Shown here piece by piece: positions 16,780-25,708 of a stretch of 37,602 nt of DNA (within the stretch, counting starts at the first letter, position 1; each line of letters begins with the position of its first letter). The stretch covers positions 1 to 37,602 of the forward strand of contig JAHEGB010000005.1 in assembly GCA_024645175.1 (NCBI GenBank), in the 5' to 3' direction. Below the pieces are notes generated by a model. That model saw only the letters and a list, made by a program, of their open reading frames with translations, was not told the origin of the DNA and searched no databases. This DNA comes from Microbacteriaceae bacterium. GTDB taxonomy: Bacteria > Actinomycetota > Actinomycetes > Actinomycetales > Microbacteriaceae. Position numbers and translations under genes: made by a program.

Positions 16780-17871
16780 TCAACATGCGTTCGCCATCTG
16801 AGCCACTGCCCTATCGCGAGCCCAAACCTCGGCAGCGAGAACTGCTTCGAGCGACAATTCTGATTCTGGGTTGTGTGCATCGACAACACGCTGAACCACA
16901 TCAACGATTTGATTGAAACCAATTTTGTTGCGGTGAAACGCTTCAACCGCTTCTTCGTTTGCCGCGTTATAAACCGCAGGATAGGTGCTGGCAGCTTTGC
17001 CAACCTGACGTGCAAGACGAACCGCTCCAAAAACAATTTCATTCAGCGGTTCGAACGTCCACTGGTGAGCCTTAGTGAAGTCAACTGCCGGAACGGCATC
17101 CATGATTCGTTCTGGCCATGACATGCCGAGCGCAATCGGCAACTTCATGTTTGGCGGCGAACACTGCGCCATTGTCGAACCGTCGAAGAACTCAACCATC
17201 GAGTGCACCACCGACTGTGGGTGAACGGTTACTTCGATGCGATCGATGTCGACGTCGAACAACAGGTGCGCTTCGATTAGTTCGAGACCCTTGTTGACCA
17301 TGGTCGCCGAGTTTGTGGTTACGACCTTGCCCATGACCCAGGTTGGGTGAGCGAGCGCCTGCTGCGGAGTCACCAGAGTCAATTGCTCGCGAGTGAAACC
17401 GCGAAATGGCCCACCCGATGCTGTGAGAATTAGTTTGCGCACCTCGCGCTTTTCACCTGCGAGAAGACACTGGGCAAGCGCTGAGTGCTCGCTGTCGACC
17501 GGCACGATTTGGCCCGGTGCAGCAGCCTCAGTAACCAAACGCCCGCCGACGATTAGCGACTCTTTGTTTGCTAGCGCGAGCGTCTTGCCGGTTTTCAAGG
17601 TGGCAAGGGTTGGCTTTAGCCCAATTGAACCGGTGATGCCGTTGATCACGACGTCTGCATCTGTTTCTTCGACTAGCGATGTGGCAGCATCGGCTCCCAA
17701 AACGGCTCGATTTCCTGCAACGCCAAATTCTGCAGCCTGTTGAGCTAGCAATTCTGAGTTCTTGCCAGCCGCGAGCGCGACAACTTCGAAACGGTCACGA
17801 TTGTCACGGATGACCTCGAGAGCCTGGGTTCCGATTGACCCGGTTGAACCGAGAATTATTACGCGACGCAT
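16780..17871 (-). CDS. dxr: 1-deoxy-D-xylulose 5-phosphate reductoisomerase
   Basis: The 363-residue NADPH-dependent enzyme makes MEP in the second step of the MEP pathway. The N-terminal dinucleotide site is GSTGSIGTQ (8-16). Metal- and substrate-binding motifs [19 protein letters not shown] and HPTWVMG follow. The ORF is slightly shorter than E. coli Dxr (398) but has all catalytic motifs. It diverges from gabT with only 49 bases between the start codons. CAAGAT six bases before the ATG (plus-strand 17878-17883) may be its -10 element. Confidence 0.95.
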   Translation of the reverse strand: MRRVIILGSTGSIGTQALEVIRDNRDRFEVVALAAGKNSELLAQQAAEFGVAGNRAVLGADAATSLVEETDADVVINGITGSIGLKPTLATLKTGKTLALANKESLIVGGRLVTEAAAPGQIVPVDSEHSALAQCLLAGEKREVRKLILTASGGPFRGFTREQLTLVTPQQALAHPTWVMGKVVTTNSATMVNKGLELIEAHLLFDVDIDRIEVTVHPQSVVHSMVEFFDGSTMAQCSPPNMKLPIALGMSWPERIMDAVPAVDFTKAHQWTFEPLNEIVFGAVRLARQVGKAASTYPAVYNAANEEAVEAFHRNKIGFNQIVDVVQRVVDAHNPESELSLEAVLAAEVWARDRAVAQMANAC

Positions 17872-17908
17872 TGTTCAATCTTGCCACCAGCCCAGAGAAT
17901 AGCGGGCG

Positions 17909-17914
17909 TAAGAT
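17909..17914 (+). promoter_or_regulatory. -10 hexamer for leaderless gabT
   Basis: TAAGAT is followed by GAAACT and then the gabT ATG, a six-base gap. There is no Shine-Dalgarno. The dxr hexamer on the other strand (17878-17883) is only about 25 bases away, so the two divergent promoters must share their -35 region. Confidence 0.5.
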
Positions 17915-17920
17915 GAAACT

Positions 17921-19252
17921 ATGAGCGAAGTTTCAGCTGCGTCTTCACGCCAAATCGTCACTGCAATTCCAGGCCCAAAATCGCAAGAACTGCATGCAAA
18001 GCGCCTAAAAGAGGTATCTCACGGTGTGGGTGCTGCCCTGCCGGTATACATCGACCACGCGCACGGCGCACTTCTTACCGATGTTGACGGCAACCGCTTT
18101 ATTGACCTAGGTGCCGGAATCGGCGTTACCACCATCGGTCACACCAACGACGCCGTAGTCAAGGCCGTGCAAGAGCAGGTCGCAAAGCTAACTCACACAC
18201 TCTTTACTGTGACTCCATACCAGCCTTATGTGCGCGTCTGCGAGTTGCTAAACAAGCACACCCCTGGCAGCTTCGAGAAGCGCAGTGCGCTATTCAACTC
18301 GGGTGCCGAGGCTGTTGAGAACGCGGTCAAGTTTGCCCGCAAGTTCACCGGTCGCGGCGAGATCGCCGTTTTTGACCACGGATACCACGGTCGCACCAAC
18401 CTAACCATGGCCATGAACTTCAAGGCCATGCCTTACAACAGCGGTTTTGGCCCGTTTGCTCCTGGTGTTCACCACGTGCCGATGTCTTACCCGCTTCGTG
18501 ACGGTGGCATCACCGGCGAAGAGGCTGCAAAGCGCGCAATCAACTACATGGAGAAGCGTGTCGGCGGGGCTAACCTGGCCGCGATCGTCATCGAACCAAT
18601 TCAGGGCGAGGGCGGTTTCATCGTTCCTGCTCCCGGCTTCTTGCCAGCGCTATCGGCATGGGCAAAGGCAAACGGCATCGTCATGGTTGCCGACGAAGTG
18701 CAGGCTGGAATCGCACGAACCGGTCGCTGGTTTGCCACCGATTGGGAGCCAGGCTTCGAACCTGATCTATTCACCATCGCAAAGGGCATCGCCGGCGGCA
18801 TGCCGATCTCGGCAGTTACCGGTCGCGCAGAAATCATGGATGCATCGCACCCTGGTGGCATCGGCGGAACTTACGGCGGCAACCCTGTTGCAGCAGCAGC
18901 TGCAGTTGCGGTTCTCGAGCAGATCGAAGCCGGCGGCGTTCTTGAGCGCGCGATGGAGATCGAAACCATCTTGGTTCCTCGTCTCGAAGGCCTAAAGGCA
19001 CAGCATCCGGTTATCGGTGAAGTTCGTGGCCGTGGCGCAATGATTGCAATCGAATTCGTTGAGCCAGGCACCCTGAACCCGAACTCTGCAGCTGTAGACG
19101 CAGTTGTGAAGTTCTGCCACCAGAACGGCGTTCTCGTGTTGAACGCAGGAACCTTCGGAAACGTAATTCGTTTCTTGCCACCGCTAGCAATCACCAACGC
19201 GCAGTTGAACGAAGCAATCGACGTTCTTGCCGCTGGAATCGCAAGCCTCTAA
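17921..19252 (+). CDS. gabT: 4-aminobutyrate (GABA) aminotransferase
   Basis: A 443-residue class III PLP-dependent aminotransferase. It transfers the amino group of GABA to 2-oxoglutarate, giving succinate semialdehyde and glutamate. The PLP lysine is Lys288 in TIAKGIAGG. The cofactor aspartate lies in MVADEVQAGIARTGRW, and NSGAEAVENAVKFAR is the phosphate-cup region. Length and motifs match actinobacterial GabT. The island context (polyamine transporter, aminobutyraldehyde dehydrogenase) supports GABA over other omega-amino acids. No gabD follows; the gene ends at a strong terminator shared with the convergent transporter operon. Confidence 0.9.
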   Translation: MSEVSAASSRQIVTAIPGPKSQELHAKRLKEVSHGVGAALPVYIDHAHGALLTDVDGNRFIDLGAGIGVTTIGHTNDAVVKAVQEQVAKLTHTLFTVTPYQPYVRVCELLNKHTPGSFEKRSALFNSGAEAVENAVKFARKFTGRGEIAVFDHGYHGRTNLTMAMNFKAMPYNSGFGPFAPGVHHVPMSYPLRDGGITGEEAAKRAINYMEKRVGGANLAAIVIEPIQGEGGFIVPAPGFLPALSAWAKANGIVMVADEVQAGIARTGRWFATDWEPGFEPDLFTIAKGIAGGMPISAVTGRAEIMDASHPGGIGGTYGGNPVAAAAAVAVLEQIEAGGVLERAMEIETILVPRLEGLKAQHPVIGEVRGRGAMIAIEFVEPGTLNPNSAAVDAVVKFCHQNGVLVLNAGTFGNVIRFLPPLAITNAQLNEAIDVLAAGIASL

Positions 19253-19260
19253 ACGAAACA

Positions 19261-19292
19261 AAAAAGGACCCTTCGAAAGAAGGGTCCTTTTT
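19261..19292. terminator. bidirectional intrinsic terminator between gabT and the transporter operon
   Basis: A perfect 14-bp stem (19261-19274 with 19279-19292) closes a GAAA tetraloop. The stem ends in A5/T5 on both sides, so each strand has a U-tract after a GC-rich core. It serves gabT (plus) and the permease operon ending at 19303 (minus). Confidence 0.95.
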
Positions 19293-19302
19293 CTATTGAA
19301 GG

Positions 19303-20106
19303 CTATTTGACCGAAGCTAGACGCTTGGCTTTGATTGACGAGCGAATCTGAATCATCAGCACGATCGCGATGGCCAACAAGAACACTCCGATGCCGATCA
19401 CGTTAGCTTCACCAGGAAGACCCTTTGATGCTGCGGTGTAAACGAACTTAGGAAAAGTCTCGGTTGGGCCCGAGTTGAAGTAAGTAATGATGAAGTCATC
19501 GAAGCTGAGCGCGAACGACAGCAGCGCCGCGGCCATGATGCCGGGTAGCAACAGCGGAAAAGTAACCTTCCAGAAGACCTGGCTCGGTGAGCCGTAAAGG
19601 TCAGTCGCTGCCTCTTCAAGTGCTGGGTCGAGGCTGGCAACACGCGCCTTCACGGTGACCACAACGAAGCTGAGGCAGAACATCACGTGAGCGATCACGA
19701 TTGTTGTGAAGCCCATCTCGGTTCCGAAGTTGAAGAACTGGGCTGCCAAGCCGGCACCGAGCACGAGCTCTGGCGTTGCCATAGGCAAGAACAGCAACAG
19801 GCTAACGGCCGAACGAAACTTGAAACGGTAGCGAACCAAGGCAATAGCAATCATGGTGCCGAGGGTTGTCGCGATGACGGTTGAAATCAGGCCGATCGAA
19901 ATCGATGTGCCGAAGGCAGCACAAACGCCTTGCGCCTCGCAGACGCTGGTCCAGTTATCAAAGGTGAAACCGCGCCAGGCGATGTTGCTGCGACGGTAAT
20001 CGTTGAACGAGAACACGAACGTGAAGGCAATTGGGATAAGCAGATAGGTAAATGCAAGTACGGCATAAACCGGAAGCGCATATTTGCCGAATGAAAACTT
20101 TCTCAC
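19303..20106 (-). CDS. potC: spermidine/putrescine-type ABC transporter permease (PotC-like)
   Basis: A 267-residue inner-membrane permease with about six helices. The EAA loop EEAATDLYGSPSQVFWKVTFP contacts the ATPase, and the following LSFALSFDDFIITYFNSG is typical of PotC. It is the last gene of a four-gene operon (binding protein, ATPase, permease, permease). It overlaps the upstream permease by four bases (ATGA). The PotC assignment comes from family motifs and order. Substrate choice within the polyamine/opine family cannot be read from sequence alone, but neighbouring putrescine-degrading enzymes favour polyamines. Confidence 0.85.
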   Translation of the reverse strand: MRKFSFGKYALPVYAVLAFTYLLIPIAFTFVFSFNDYRRSNIAWRGFTFDNWTSVCEAQGVCAAFGTSISIGLISTVIATTLGTMIAIALVRYRFKFRSAVSLLLFLPMATPELVLGAGLAAQFFNFGTEMGFTTIVIAHVMFCLSFVVVTVKARVASLDPALEEAATDLYGSPSQVFWKVTFPLLLPGIMAAALLSFALSFDDFIITYFNSGPTETFPKFVYTAASKGLPGEANVIGIGVFLLAIAIVLMIQIRSSIKAKRLASVK

Positions 20107-21029
20107 AGCAGGTCATCCGTTCCGCTCTTGCGAACATAGAACGTGACGAGCAGCATGATCACGCCCATCAAGATAACCGAGAGCGCCGAAGCAGTTGGGT
20201 AGTCATAGCTCTTCAAGAACTTCGACTCAACCACGTTTCCGAGCATCGAGGTTTGCGTGCTTCCGAGAAACAACCCAGAGGCATTCACGTAGTCACCGGC
20301 AATTGGAATGAAAGTCAGCAGGGTTCCAGAAACAATGCCAGGCATTGAAAGTGGAAGCGTAACTTTTCTAAAGACCTTGCGTGGGTTTGCATATAGATCT
20401 GCGCCAGCCTCTAGGTAACGAATGTCTAGACGCTCGAGGCTTGTGTAAAGCGGCAAGGTCATGAACGGAATGAAGTTGTAGGTCAAACCGAAGATAACCA
20501 AGAACGGGGTTCCGACAAGGTACTGGTCGCTAGCGAGAACACCGATGCTCTGCAAGGTTGTGACTATCCATGATTCGTTCGAGAATATCTGCTTCCAGGC
20601 AAAAGTTCTCAAGAGAAACGAAATGAAGAACGGCGCAATAACCAGGGTCAGCATCAGGCTCTGAATTAGCGGAAAGCGACGAGCCTTGACGCCAATGAAA
20701 TAAGCCAACGGATAGCTAATCAACAACGCCGCAATGGTCGCGAAGAACGCATAGATGAACGAACGGCCAACCTGCTCGCCATACTGGCTAATCACGTTGA
20801 CGTAGTTGCCGATTTCGAAACCATATTGGTAAACCGGCACTCCAGTCGAATAGTCAATGGTCTGAAGCGAAGTGAGCACCAACGAGAACAGCGGTGCCAC
20901 ATAGAAGATCGCAAGGTAAAGCAAGCCAGGTGCGAGAAGCAGAAGTGCGACCTTGCCGCTGCCTCGCGAAGGCGAGCTCGACTTGTGAGGCTTTGCGCCG
21001 CCAGAGTGACCGAATGCTGCGATTGCCAT
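20103..21029 (-). CDS. potB: spermidine/putrescine-type ABC transporter permease (PotB-like)
   Basis: A 308-residue permease partner of PotC. It has a basic, Ser/Gly-rich cytoplasmic N-terminus (about 1-28), then six hydrophobic helices. PotB landmarks are FFISFLLRTFAWKQIFSNE and the EAA loop LEAGADLYANPRKVFRKVTLP, followed by IPIAGDYVNASGLFLG. It starts two bases after the ATPase stop codon and ends in a four-base overlap with potC, so all three proteins should be translated from one mRNA. Confidence 0.87.
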   Translation of the reverse strand: MAIAAFGHSGGAKPHKSSSPSRGSGKVALLLLAPGLLYLAIFYVAPLFSLVLTSLQTIDYSTGVPVYQYGFEIGNYVNVISQYGEQVGRSFIYAFFATIAALLISYPLAYFIGVKARRFPLIQSLMLTLVIAPFFISFLLRTFAWKQIFSNESWIVTTLQSIGVLASDQYLVGTPFLVIFGLTYNFIPFMTLPLYTSLERLDIRYLEAGADLYANPRKVFRKVTLPLSMPGIVSGTLLTFIPIAGDYVNASGLFLGSTQTSMLGNVVESKFLKSYDYPTASALSVILMGVIMLLVTFYVRKSGTDDLL

Positions 21030-21031
21030 GT

Positions 21032-22168
21032 TTAGGCGACCGGTTCGTGCTCGGCAGCAACCTCAGGTAGGTCTGCTAGACCGAACGAGTGCTCGACTTT
21101 CCAACTCACCCAAACCTGGGCACCGAGCTCGATAACAGGGCTCTTGCCGATGTTCTGGGCGAACACGGTGACGTTTCCGACGTTTGGAATCTCAATCAAA
21201 TACTGGTTGCTAACGCCGGTGAAGCGAATATCGATGATCTCGCCTGGTCCGATGAGGTTGTGGTCGGCACCAAGGTTTGGCTTCTCTTCGTGAAAGAAAG
21301 CCTTCTCTGGGCGAACGCCAATCGCAATGGTTCCGGTGTGCTTTTCGGCACGCTCTTTCGGAACCGAAATCTTGTTGCCGGCAACGTCAATTGCAATTGT
21401 TGCGGCGTTAGGTGTCTCGGCTTTTCCGACGAACAAGTTTGACTGACCCAAGAACTTTGAAACGAATACGGTCTTTGGTCGGTCATACAACTTTTCAGGA
21501 GCACCCATCTGCTCGATGTGACCCTTGTTCATAACCGCCACAGTGTCTGCCATATCCATGGCTTCTTCCTGGTCGTGGGTAACGTGCAAGAAAGTTAGAC
21601 CGACTTCCATCTGAATCGCTTTTAGTTCGATCTGCATCTGTCGACGAAGCTTTAGGTCAAGTGCACCAAGCGGTTCGTCGAGCAACAACAATGACGGGCG
21701 ATTCACGAGCGCACGTGCAAGCGCAACACGCTGCTGCTGACCACCAGAAAGTTGCGCAGGTCGACGGTTTGCCAAGTGGCCGAGCTCTACTAGATCGAGT
21801 GACTGCTGTGCCTTGACTAGTGGTTCGTCAATCTTGCGCTGACGCAAACCAAAGGCAACGTTTTCGAGAACTGTCATGTGCGGAAACAGCGCGTAGCTCT
21901 GAAACACGGTGTTGACAGGTCGCTGGTAAGCCTTGGTGTCAGTAACGTCTTTGCCACCAATGAGAATCTGGCCAACAGTTGGTTGCTCAAGCCCAGCAAC
22001 CAAACGAAGTGTTGTGGTCTTGCCACATCCCGAAGGGCCGAGAAGAGCGAAGAACTCGCCTGCAGGAATCTTTAGGTCGAGGTTTTCGATTGCGGTGAAG
22101 CCCGGAAATTCCTTGCGGATTCCGACTAGTTCTAGATCAGCGCCTCTAGCGATGAATTCGGTTGCCAA
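21032..22168 (-). CDS. potA: spermidine/putrescine-type ABC transporter ATP-binding protein (PotA-like)
   Basis: The ATPase of the transporter. With the TTG start chosen here (22166-22168) it is 378 residues and has a GGAG nine bases upstream. The longer ATG frame from 22240 would overlap potD by 68 bases and has no better ribosome site. Motifs: Walker A GPSGCGKTT (44-52), signature [15 protein letters not shown], Walker B LLLLDEPLGALD and switch HDQEEAM. A C-terminal TOBE-type regulatory domain covers roughly the last 120 residues. The start follows the potD stop by four bases. Confidence 0.88.
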   Translation of the reverse strand: MATEFIARGADLELVGIRKEFPGFTAIENLDLKIPAGEFFALLGPSGCGKTTTLRLVAGLEQPTVGQILIGGKDVTDTKAYQRPVNTVFQSYALFPHMTVLENVAFGLRQRKIDEPLVKAQQSLDLVELGHLANRRPAQLSGGQQQRVALARALVNRPSLLLLDEPLGALDLKLRRQMQIELKAIQMEVGLTFLHVTHDQEEAMDMADTVAVMNKGHIEQMGAPEKLYDRPKTVFVSKFLGQSNLFVGKAETPNAATIAIDVAGNKISVPKERAEKHTGTIAIGVRPEKAFFHEEKPNLGADHNLIGPGEIIDIRFTGVSNQYLIEIPNVGNVTVFAQNIGKSPVIELGAQVWVSWKVEHSFGLADLPEVAAEHEPVA

Positions 22169-22172
22169 CGCC

Positions 22173-23408
22173 CTATGCTCCGAGAAGAACGTCTTGGAAG
22201 GCTTGCGAGAACTTGACTGACTCCTCAGCAGACAGCGCACGGAATCCGTGGGTGTTCTTCAAGAAATCTTCTGTCGGGAAAATCAACTGGTTCTCAGCCA
22301 AAGCTGGGTCAATCTTCATGGCCTCTTCTTTAGCGCCAACAACCGGGGTTACATAGTTCACCCAAGCTGCCAACTCTGCTGCAACCTTTGGGTCGTAGTA
22401 GTAGTTGATTAGCTCTTCAACGTTTGCCTTGTGAGTTGCACCCATCGGCACAACGAAGCTGTCCGCCGAGATGGTGGTTCCGCTCTCAGGAATGAAGAAG
22501 CCGTACTTCTCGTTGCCTGCGCTTAGGTTCAACTGAACGGTGTCTCCCGACCATGCGATAGCGGCGATGGTGTCGCCGTTCTCGAGGTCTTCTGAATAGC
22601 TGTTGCCCTTGATGCGAGCAATCTGGCCGTCTGAAACCTTGCCGGCGAAGAAGTCGATTGCGTTCATAAACGCGTCTTCGGTGAGGCTGCTCTCGCTCGT
22701 GATGTCAATGCCCTGTGCCATAAGAATCAGGCCGATGGTGTCGCGCATTTCAGAAAGCACACCAACGCGACCCTTTAGAGCTGGGTTCCATAGATCTTCA
22801 AGGCTGGTTGGCGAGTCTTTGCCAGTTGCCTTCTTGTATTCGACCTTGTTGTAAGTGATGCCGGCCAAGATTCCCTGGTATGGCATCGAGTAGTCGCGGT
22901 TAGGGTCGTGTGCAGCGCCAAGATATGCTGGCGCGAGGTTTGCTTTGTTAGGAATGTTCGCAGCGTCATACTTCTGAACGAAGCCTGACTGAATCCACTT
23001 GGCTGCCATCCACTCGGTTGGGCAGGCAACGTCTGCGCCAATGTCTTGACCCTGAGCGAGCTGCTTCTGAACCTTGCTGAAATAAGTGTCGTTGTCATCG
23101 ATTTCGACTTTGTACTCGACCTTGATTCCGGTCTGAGCTTCAAACTTCTGAAGAGTTGGGTGGTTGCCTGAGTCGTCTTCATCCATGTATAGCGACCAGT
23201 TGTGCCAGATGATCGACTTCTCGGTAGCAGAAAGGTCCTTGGCTGGAGTCAGCTCTTTCTTTGTCGCTGCCGGAGCGCAAGCTGCCAGGGTTAGCGCAGT
23301 TGCAGAGGCACCAAGACCAGCAAGTGCCGTTCTTCGGGTGACTTGCGATGACTTAATTGCAGAAACTAGCTGCTTGAACATTGGGTCTTGGTTAATTGAG
23401 TCCTTCAT
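22173..23408 (-). CDS. potD: polyamine-type ABC transporter substrate-binding lipoprotein (PotD-like)
   Basis: A 411-residue extracellular binding protein. The ATG at 23406-23408 is chosen because AAGGAG lies six bases upstream; a longer frame from 23510 lacks such a site. The signal region has a twin-arginine TRRTALAG followed by a hydrophobic run and lipobox LAAC, so it looks like a Tat-exported lipoprotein. The family is recognised from IIWHNWSLYMD and VEYKVEIDDNDTYFSK after the signal, WSGDTVQLN in the middle and the late NYYYDPKVAAELAAWVNYVTP. It is the first gene of the potDABC operon. A small stem-loop (23429-23442) lies just upstream of the Shine-Dalgarno. Confidence 0.87.
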   Translation of the reverse strand: MKDSINQDPMFKQLVSAIKSSQVTRRTALAGLGASATALTLAACAPAATKKELTPAKDLSATEKSIIWHNWSLYMDEDDSGNHPTLQKFEAQTGIKVEYKVEIDDNDTYFSKVQKQLAQGQDIGADVACPTEWMAAKWIQSGFVQKYDAANIPNKANLAPAYLGAAHDPNRDYSMPYQGILAGITYNKVEYKKATGKDSPTSLEDLWNPALKGRVGVLSEMRDTIGLILMAQGIDITSESSLTEDAFMNAIDFFAGKVSDGQIARIKGNSYSEDLENGDTIAAIAWSGDTVQLNLSAGNEKYGFFIPESGTTISADSFVVPMGATHKANVEELINYYYDPKVAAELAAWVNYVTPVVGAKEEAMKIDPALAENQLIFPTEDFLKNTHGFRALSAEESVKFSQAFQDVLLGA

Positions 23409-23535
23409 GGGAGCTCCTTCAATCGAAAGGGCAACAGTGCCCAGCCAACAACAAAGACGCAAACTGCGCTCGCTGCCAATACTGCCACAATTTCTGGGCT
23501 GTTCTGGCACTTATTGGTCAATCCGCGAAGGGTTT

Positions 23536-23563
23536 TTGACGCAAGCGAGCCAAAGACTAGGCT
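23536..23563 (+). promoter_or_regulatory. promoter of ald
   Basis: TTGACG (23536-23541) and TAGGCT (23558-23563) are 16 bases apart, close to the vegetative sigma consensus. It lies in the 196-base divergent region between potD and ald and predicts a leader of about 35 bases. The potD promoter on the other strand was not identified with confidence. Confidence 0.6.
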
Positions 23564-23604
23564 TGGCAATTGGCGGCAACGTGGCCGCCCTGAAACGGAG
23601 AATC

Positions 23605-24717
23605 ATGAAGGTCGCAGTACCTGCCGAAGTCAAAAACAACGAGTTTCGCGTTGCCATCACCCCATCTGGAGTTCACGAGCTTGTCAAAGCCGGACACCAG
23701 GTTTTTGTGCAGTCGGGTGCCGGAATCGGATCAGCCATTAGCGATGCCGAGTATGAAGCAGAAGGCGCAACAATTTGCCCAGACGCAGCCTCAACCTGGG
23801 CAGCTGGCGACATGGTTCTCAAGGTAAAAGAACCAATCGCCAAAGAGTACGGTTTCTTGCGTGAAGGCCTAATTCTCTTCACTTATCTTCACCTCGCAGC
23901 AGACCGTCCACTGACCGACGCACTGCTAAGCAGCAAGGTCACCTCTATCGCATACGAGACAGTTCAGCTGCCTTCGCGTTCGCTTCCACTTCTAGCCCCG
24001 ATGAGCGAGGTCGCCGGAAGGCTTGCTCCGCTAGTAGGAGCACAGACACTAATGCGCCAAAACGGCGGCAACGGAATGTTGATGAGCGGTGTGCCTGGCA
24101 CTCGCCCAGCTCGCGTGACCGTTATCGGTGCCGGAGTTGCCGGCGCAAACGCTGTTGCAATCGCAATCGGCATGGGTGCCGAAGTTACCGTGCTAGACAC
24201 CAACCTCTATCGCTTGCGCGAACTAGACGACTTCTATGCTGGTCGCCTTCGCACAATCGTGAGCAACACTTATGAATTGCAACGATCGGTTGTCGACGCA
24301 GACTTGGTCATCGGTGCGGTCTTGATTCCTGGAGCAAAGGCTCCGAAGTTGGTGACCAACGAAATGGTCAGCAAGATGAAGCCGGGCAGCGTTTTGGTTG
24401 ACATCGCAATTGACCAGGGCGGTTGCTTCGAAGATTCACACGCAACCACTCACGCAGAGCCAACCTTCAAGGTTCACGAGAGCACCTTCTATTGCGTAGC
24501 AAACATGCCTGGCGCTGTTCCTCACACCAGCACCTATGCGCTAACTAACGCGACGCTGCCATATGTGCGCGCGATAGCAAACCGCGGCTGGCGCGAGGCC
24601 TGCTCAGTCGATGGCGCGCTCGCTCTCGGCCTGAACTCACACGATGGCGTCTTGTTGAACGCTGGCGTTGCTGAGGCTCACGGCCTGTCGGCTCAAGAGC
24701 CAGCTTCGGTTCTCTAA
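23605..24717 (+). CDS. ald: alanine dehydrogenase
   Basis: A 370-residue NAD-dependent enzyme that interconverts L-alanine with pyruvate, ammonium and NADH. The ATG at 23605 has a GGAG upstream and gives the standard family length; the open frame upstream of it is not conserved in character. Catalytic residues occur at the same numbers as in the M. tuberculosis enzyme: Lys75 (VLKVKEP), His96 (FTYLHLA) and Asp270 (DIAIDQGG). The NAD site is VTVIGAGVAGANA (171-183). It diverges from potD. Its last 173 bases overlap, antisense, the tail of the FtsK-like gene. It may recycle alanine made by the putrescine aminotransferase. Confidence 0.95.
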   Translation: MKVAVPAEVKNNEFRVAITPSGVHELVKAGHQVFVQSGAGIGSAISDAEYEAEGATICPDAASTWAAGDMVLKVKEPIAKEYGFLREGLILFTYLHLAADRPLTDALLSSKVTSIAYETVQLPSRSLPLLAPMSEVAGRLAPLVGAQTLMRQNGGNGMLMSGVPGTRPARVTVIGAGVAGANAVAIAIGMGAEVTVLDTNLYRLRELDDFYAGRLRTIVSNTYELQRSVVDADLVIGAVLIPGAKAPKLVTNEMVSKMKPGSVLVDIAIDQGGCFEDSHATTHAEPTFKVHESTFYCVANMPGAVPHTSTYALTNATLPYVRAIANRGWREACSVDGALALGLNSHDGVLLNAGVAEAHGLSAQEPASVL

Positions 24718-25708
24718 GCAAGTTAGGCAGCGCGAAGCTAAACACCTCGGCTGCTTGGCCATGCCCGAGCACCTGACCTCTAGCTAAACCGTTGCCCGTC
24801 TTGGCCGCTGTTGCCTCTGAATTCTTGGCAACTTGCCCGAGCATCGTCGCGTCAACCGGGTCTGGCGTGCCAATCAGAATGCGCAGTGAAACATTGCTGA
24901 GCAGGGCTCGACTTATGCCAACCAAATTTTGATTAGTCATAACCAGATGCATGTTCGCGGTTCTGCCCCGAGCTGCGATGGCAGCGAGAACTGAGGCGGC
25001 TGACTTGACGGTCGCAAGCAGGTGACCGAGCTCGTCGATAGCAATAACCATCGAAGTCTTTGCTTTCTGCCCCAACTCTCTTTCTCGCAATTCTCGCTCG
25101 AGGCTTTCGATCAATGACTCGGCACTTTGCATGTCATGATCGCTTGCGAACCCTAGAGACCTATCGGCAAATTCGTTTAGCCCTGCTCCCCCTTTGAAAT
25201 CAATGCAAATCAGTTGCAAATTTGCGTTGCGAGCGAGCAATTGCCTCAGAGAATTGCGAAGTAATTCGGTTTTGCCACTGCCGGTTGAGCCAACCAAAAT
25301 CGCATGTGGACCATCTTGCACAAGTGACTTGTAAACAATGCGGTGGCTATTGAAGCCAAGGGCAAACGACAGTGGCGCGTTGGGTAACTCAAAATCCGCT
25401 GCTAAAAATTGCCTCTGCGGTTCACTCGGCTCACCCGAATCGGCGAGACGCTCAAAAATCAAATCTGCTTGTTCGCGCGACCAGAGAATTTCGGCACGCG
25501 GCATTCGATAGTCGTCTAACCAAACTCGGTTGCCAACTACTTTGACTTCGGTTTGCGCAGAGAGCTTAGGAAGTCTAGATTGGCGAAACTTGACCAGTGC
25601 GGCAATCACAAGCGTGAAAGCGCTGCTGCCGAGCAAGAAATAGTTGTGCGAAGTTGCTGCGAGCATCGCGCCATAAGCGAGCGAAGGCAAGAACCACAGA
25701 AGTTGCAC
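24545..25708 (-). CDS. FtsK/SpoIIIE-type membrane ATPase with an antisense-derived tail
   Basis: A 387-residue protein with two N-terminal hydrophobic helices (about 3-19 and 22-40) and an FtsK/SpoIIIE-type ATPase domain. Walker A is GSTGSGKTE (140-148), Walker B is MVIAIDELGHLL (220-231), with TNQN (258-261) in the region after. It lacks the long linker and the DNA-reading gamma domain of FtsK, so it is not the divisome translocase. Small relatives occur in actinobacteria, some near type VII secretion genes, but none are here. The start is GTG at 25706-25708 with no clear Shine-Dalgarno. The domain ends about residue 330; residues 331-387 are Arg/Ser-rich and lie antisense to ald. The 179 bases upstream hold no gene. 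Confidence 0.7.
   Translation of the reverse strand: MQLLWFLPSLAYGAMLAATSHNYFLLGSSAFTLVIAALVKFRQSRLPKLSAQTEVKVVGNRVWLDDYRMPRAEILWSREQADLIFERLADSGEPSEPQRQFLAADFELPNAPLSFALGFNSHRIVYKSLVQDGPHAILVGSTGSGKTELLRNSLRQLLARNANLQLICIDFKGGAGLNEFADRSLGFASDHDMQSAESLIESLERELRERELGQKAKTSMVIAIDELGHLLATVKSAASVLAAIAARGRTANMHLVMTNQNLVGISRALLSNVSLRILIGTPDPVDATMLGQVAKNSEATAAKTGNGLARGQVLGHGQAAEVFSFALPNLLREPKLALEPTGREPQQRQRSTRRHRVSSGRERARHRLSRPRASRGLLSRAHMAASR

Noticed and set aside
22169-22240. ATG-initiated longer form of the PotA-like ATPase
   Set aside because: It would overlap potD by 68 bases. The TTG at 22168 has a GGAG upstream and gives the usual N-terminus.
23409-23510. Longer N-terminus for the PotD-like protein
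   Set aside because: The extra 34 residues have no signal-peptide character, while the ATG at 23408 has a perfect Shine-Dalgarno followed by a good signal sequence.
23164-23604. Extended N-terminus for alanine dehydrogenase
   Set aside because: This part runs antisense through potD. The ATG at 23605 gives the standard 370 residues with catalytic numbering matching known enzymes.
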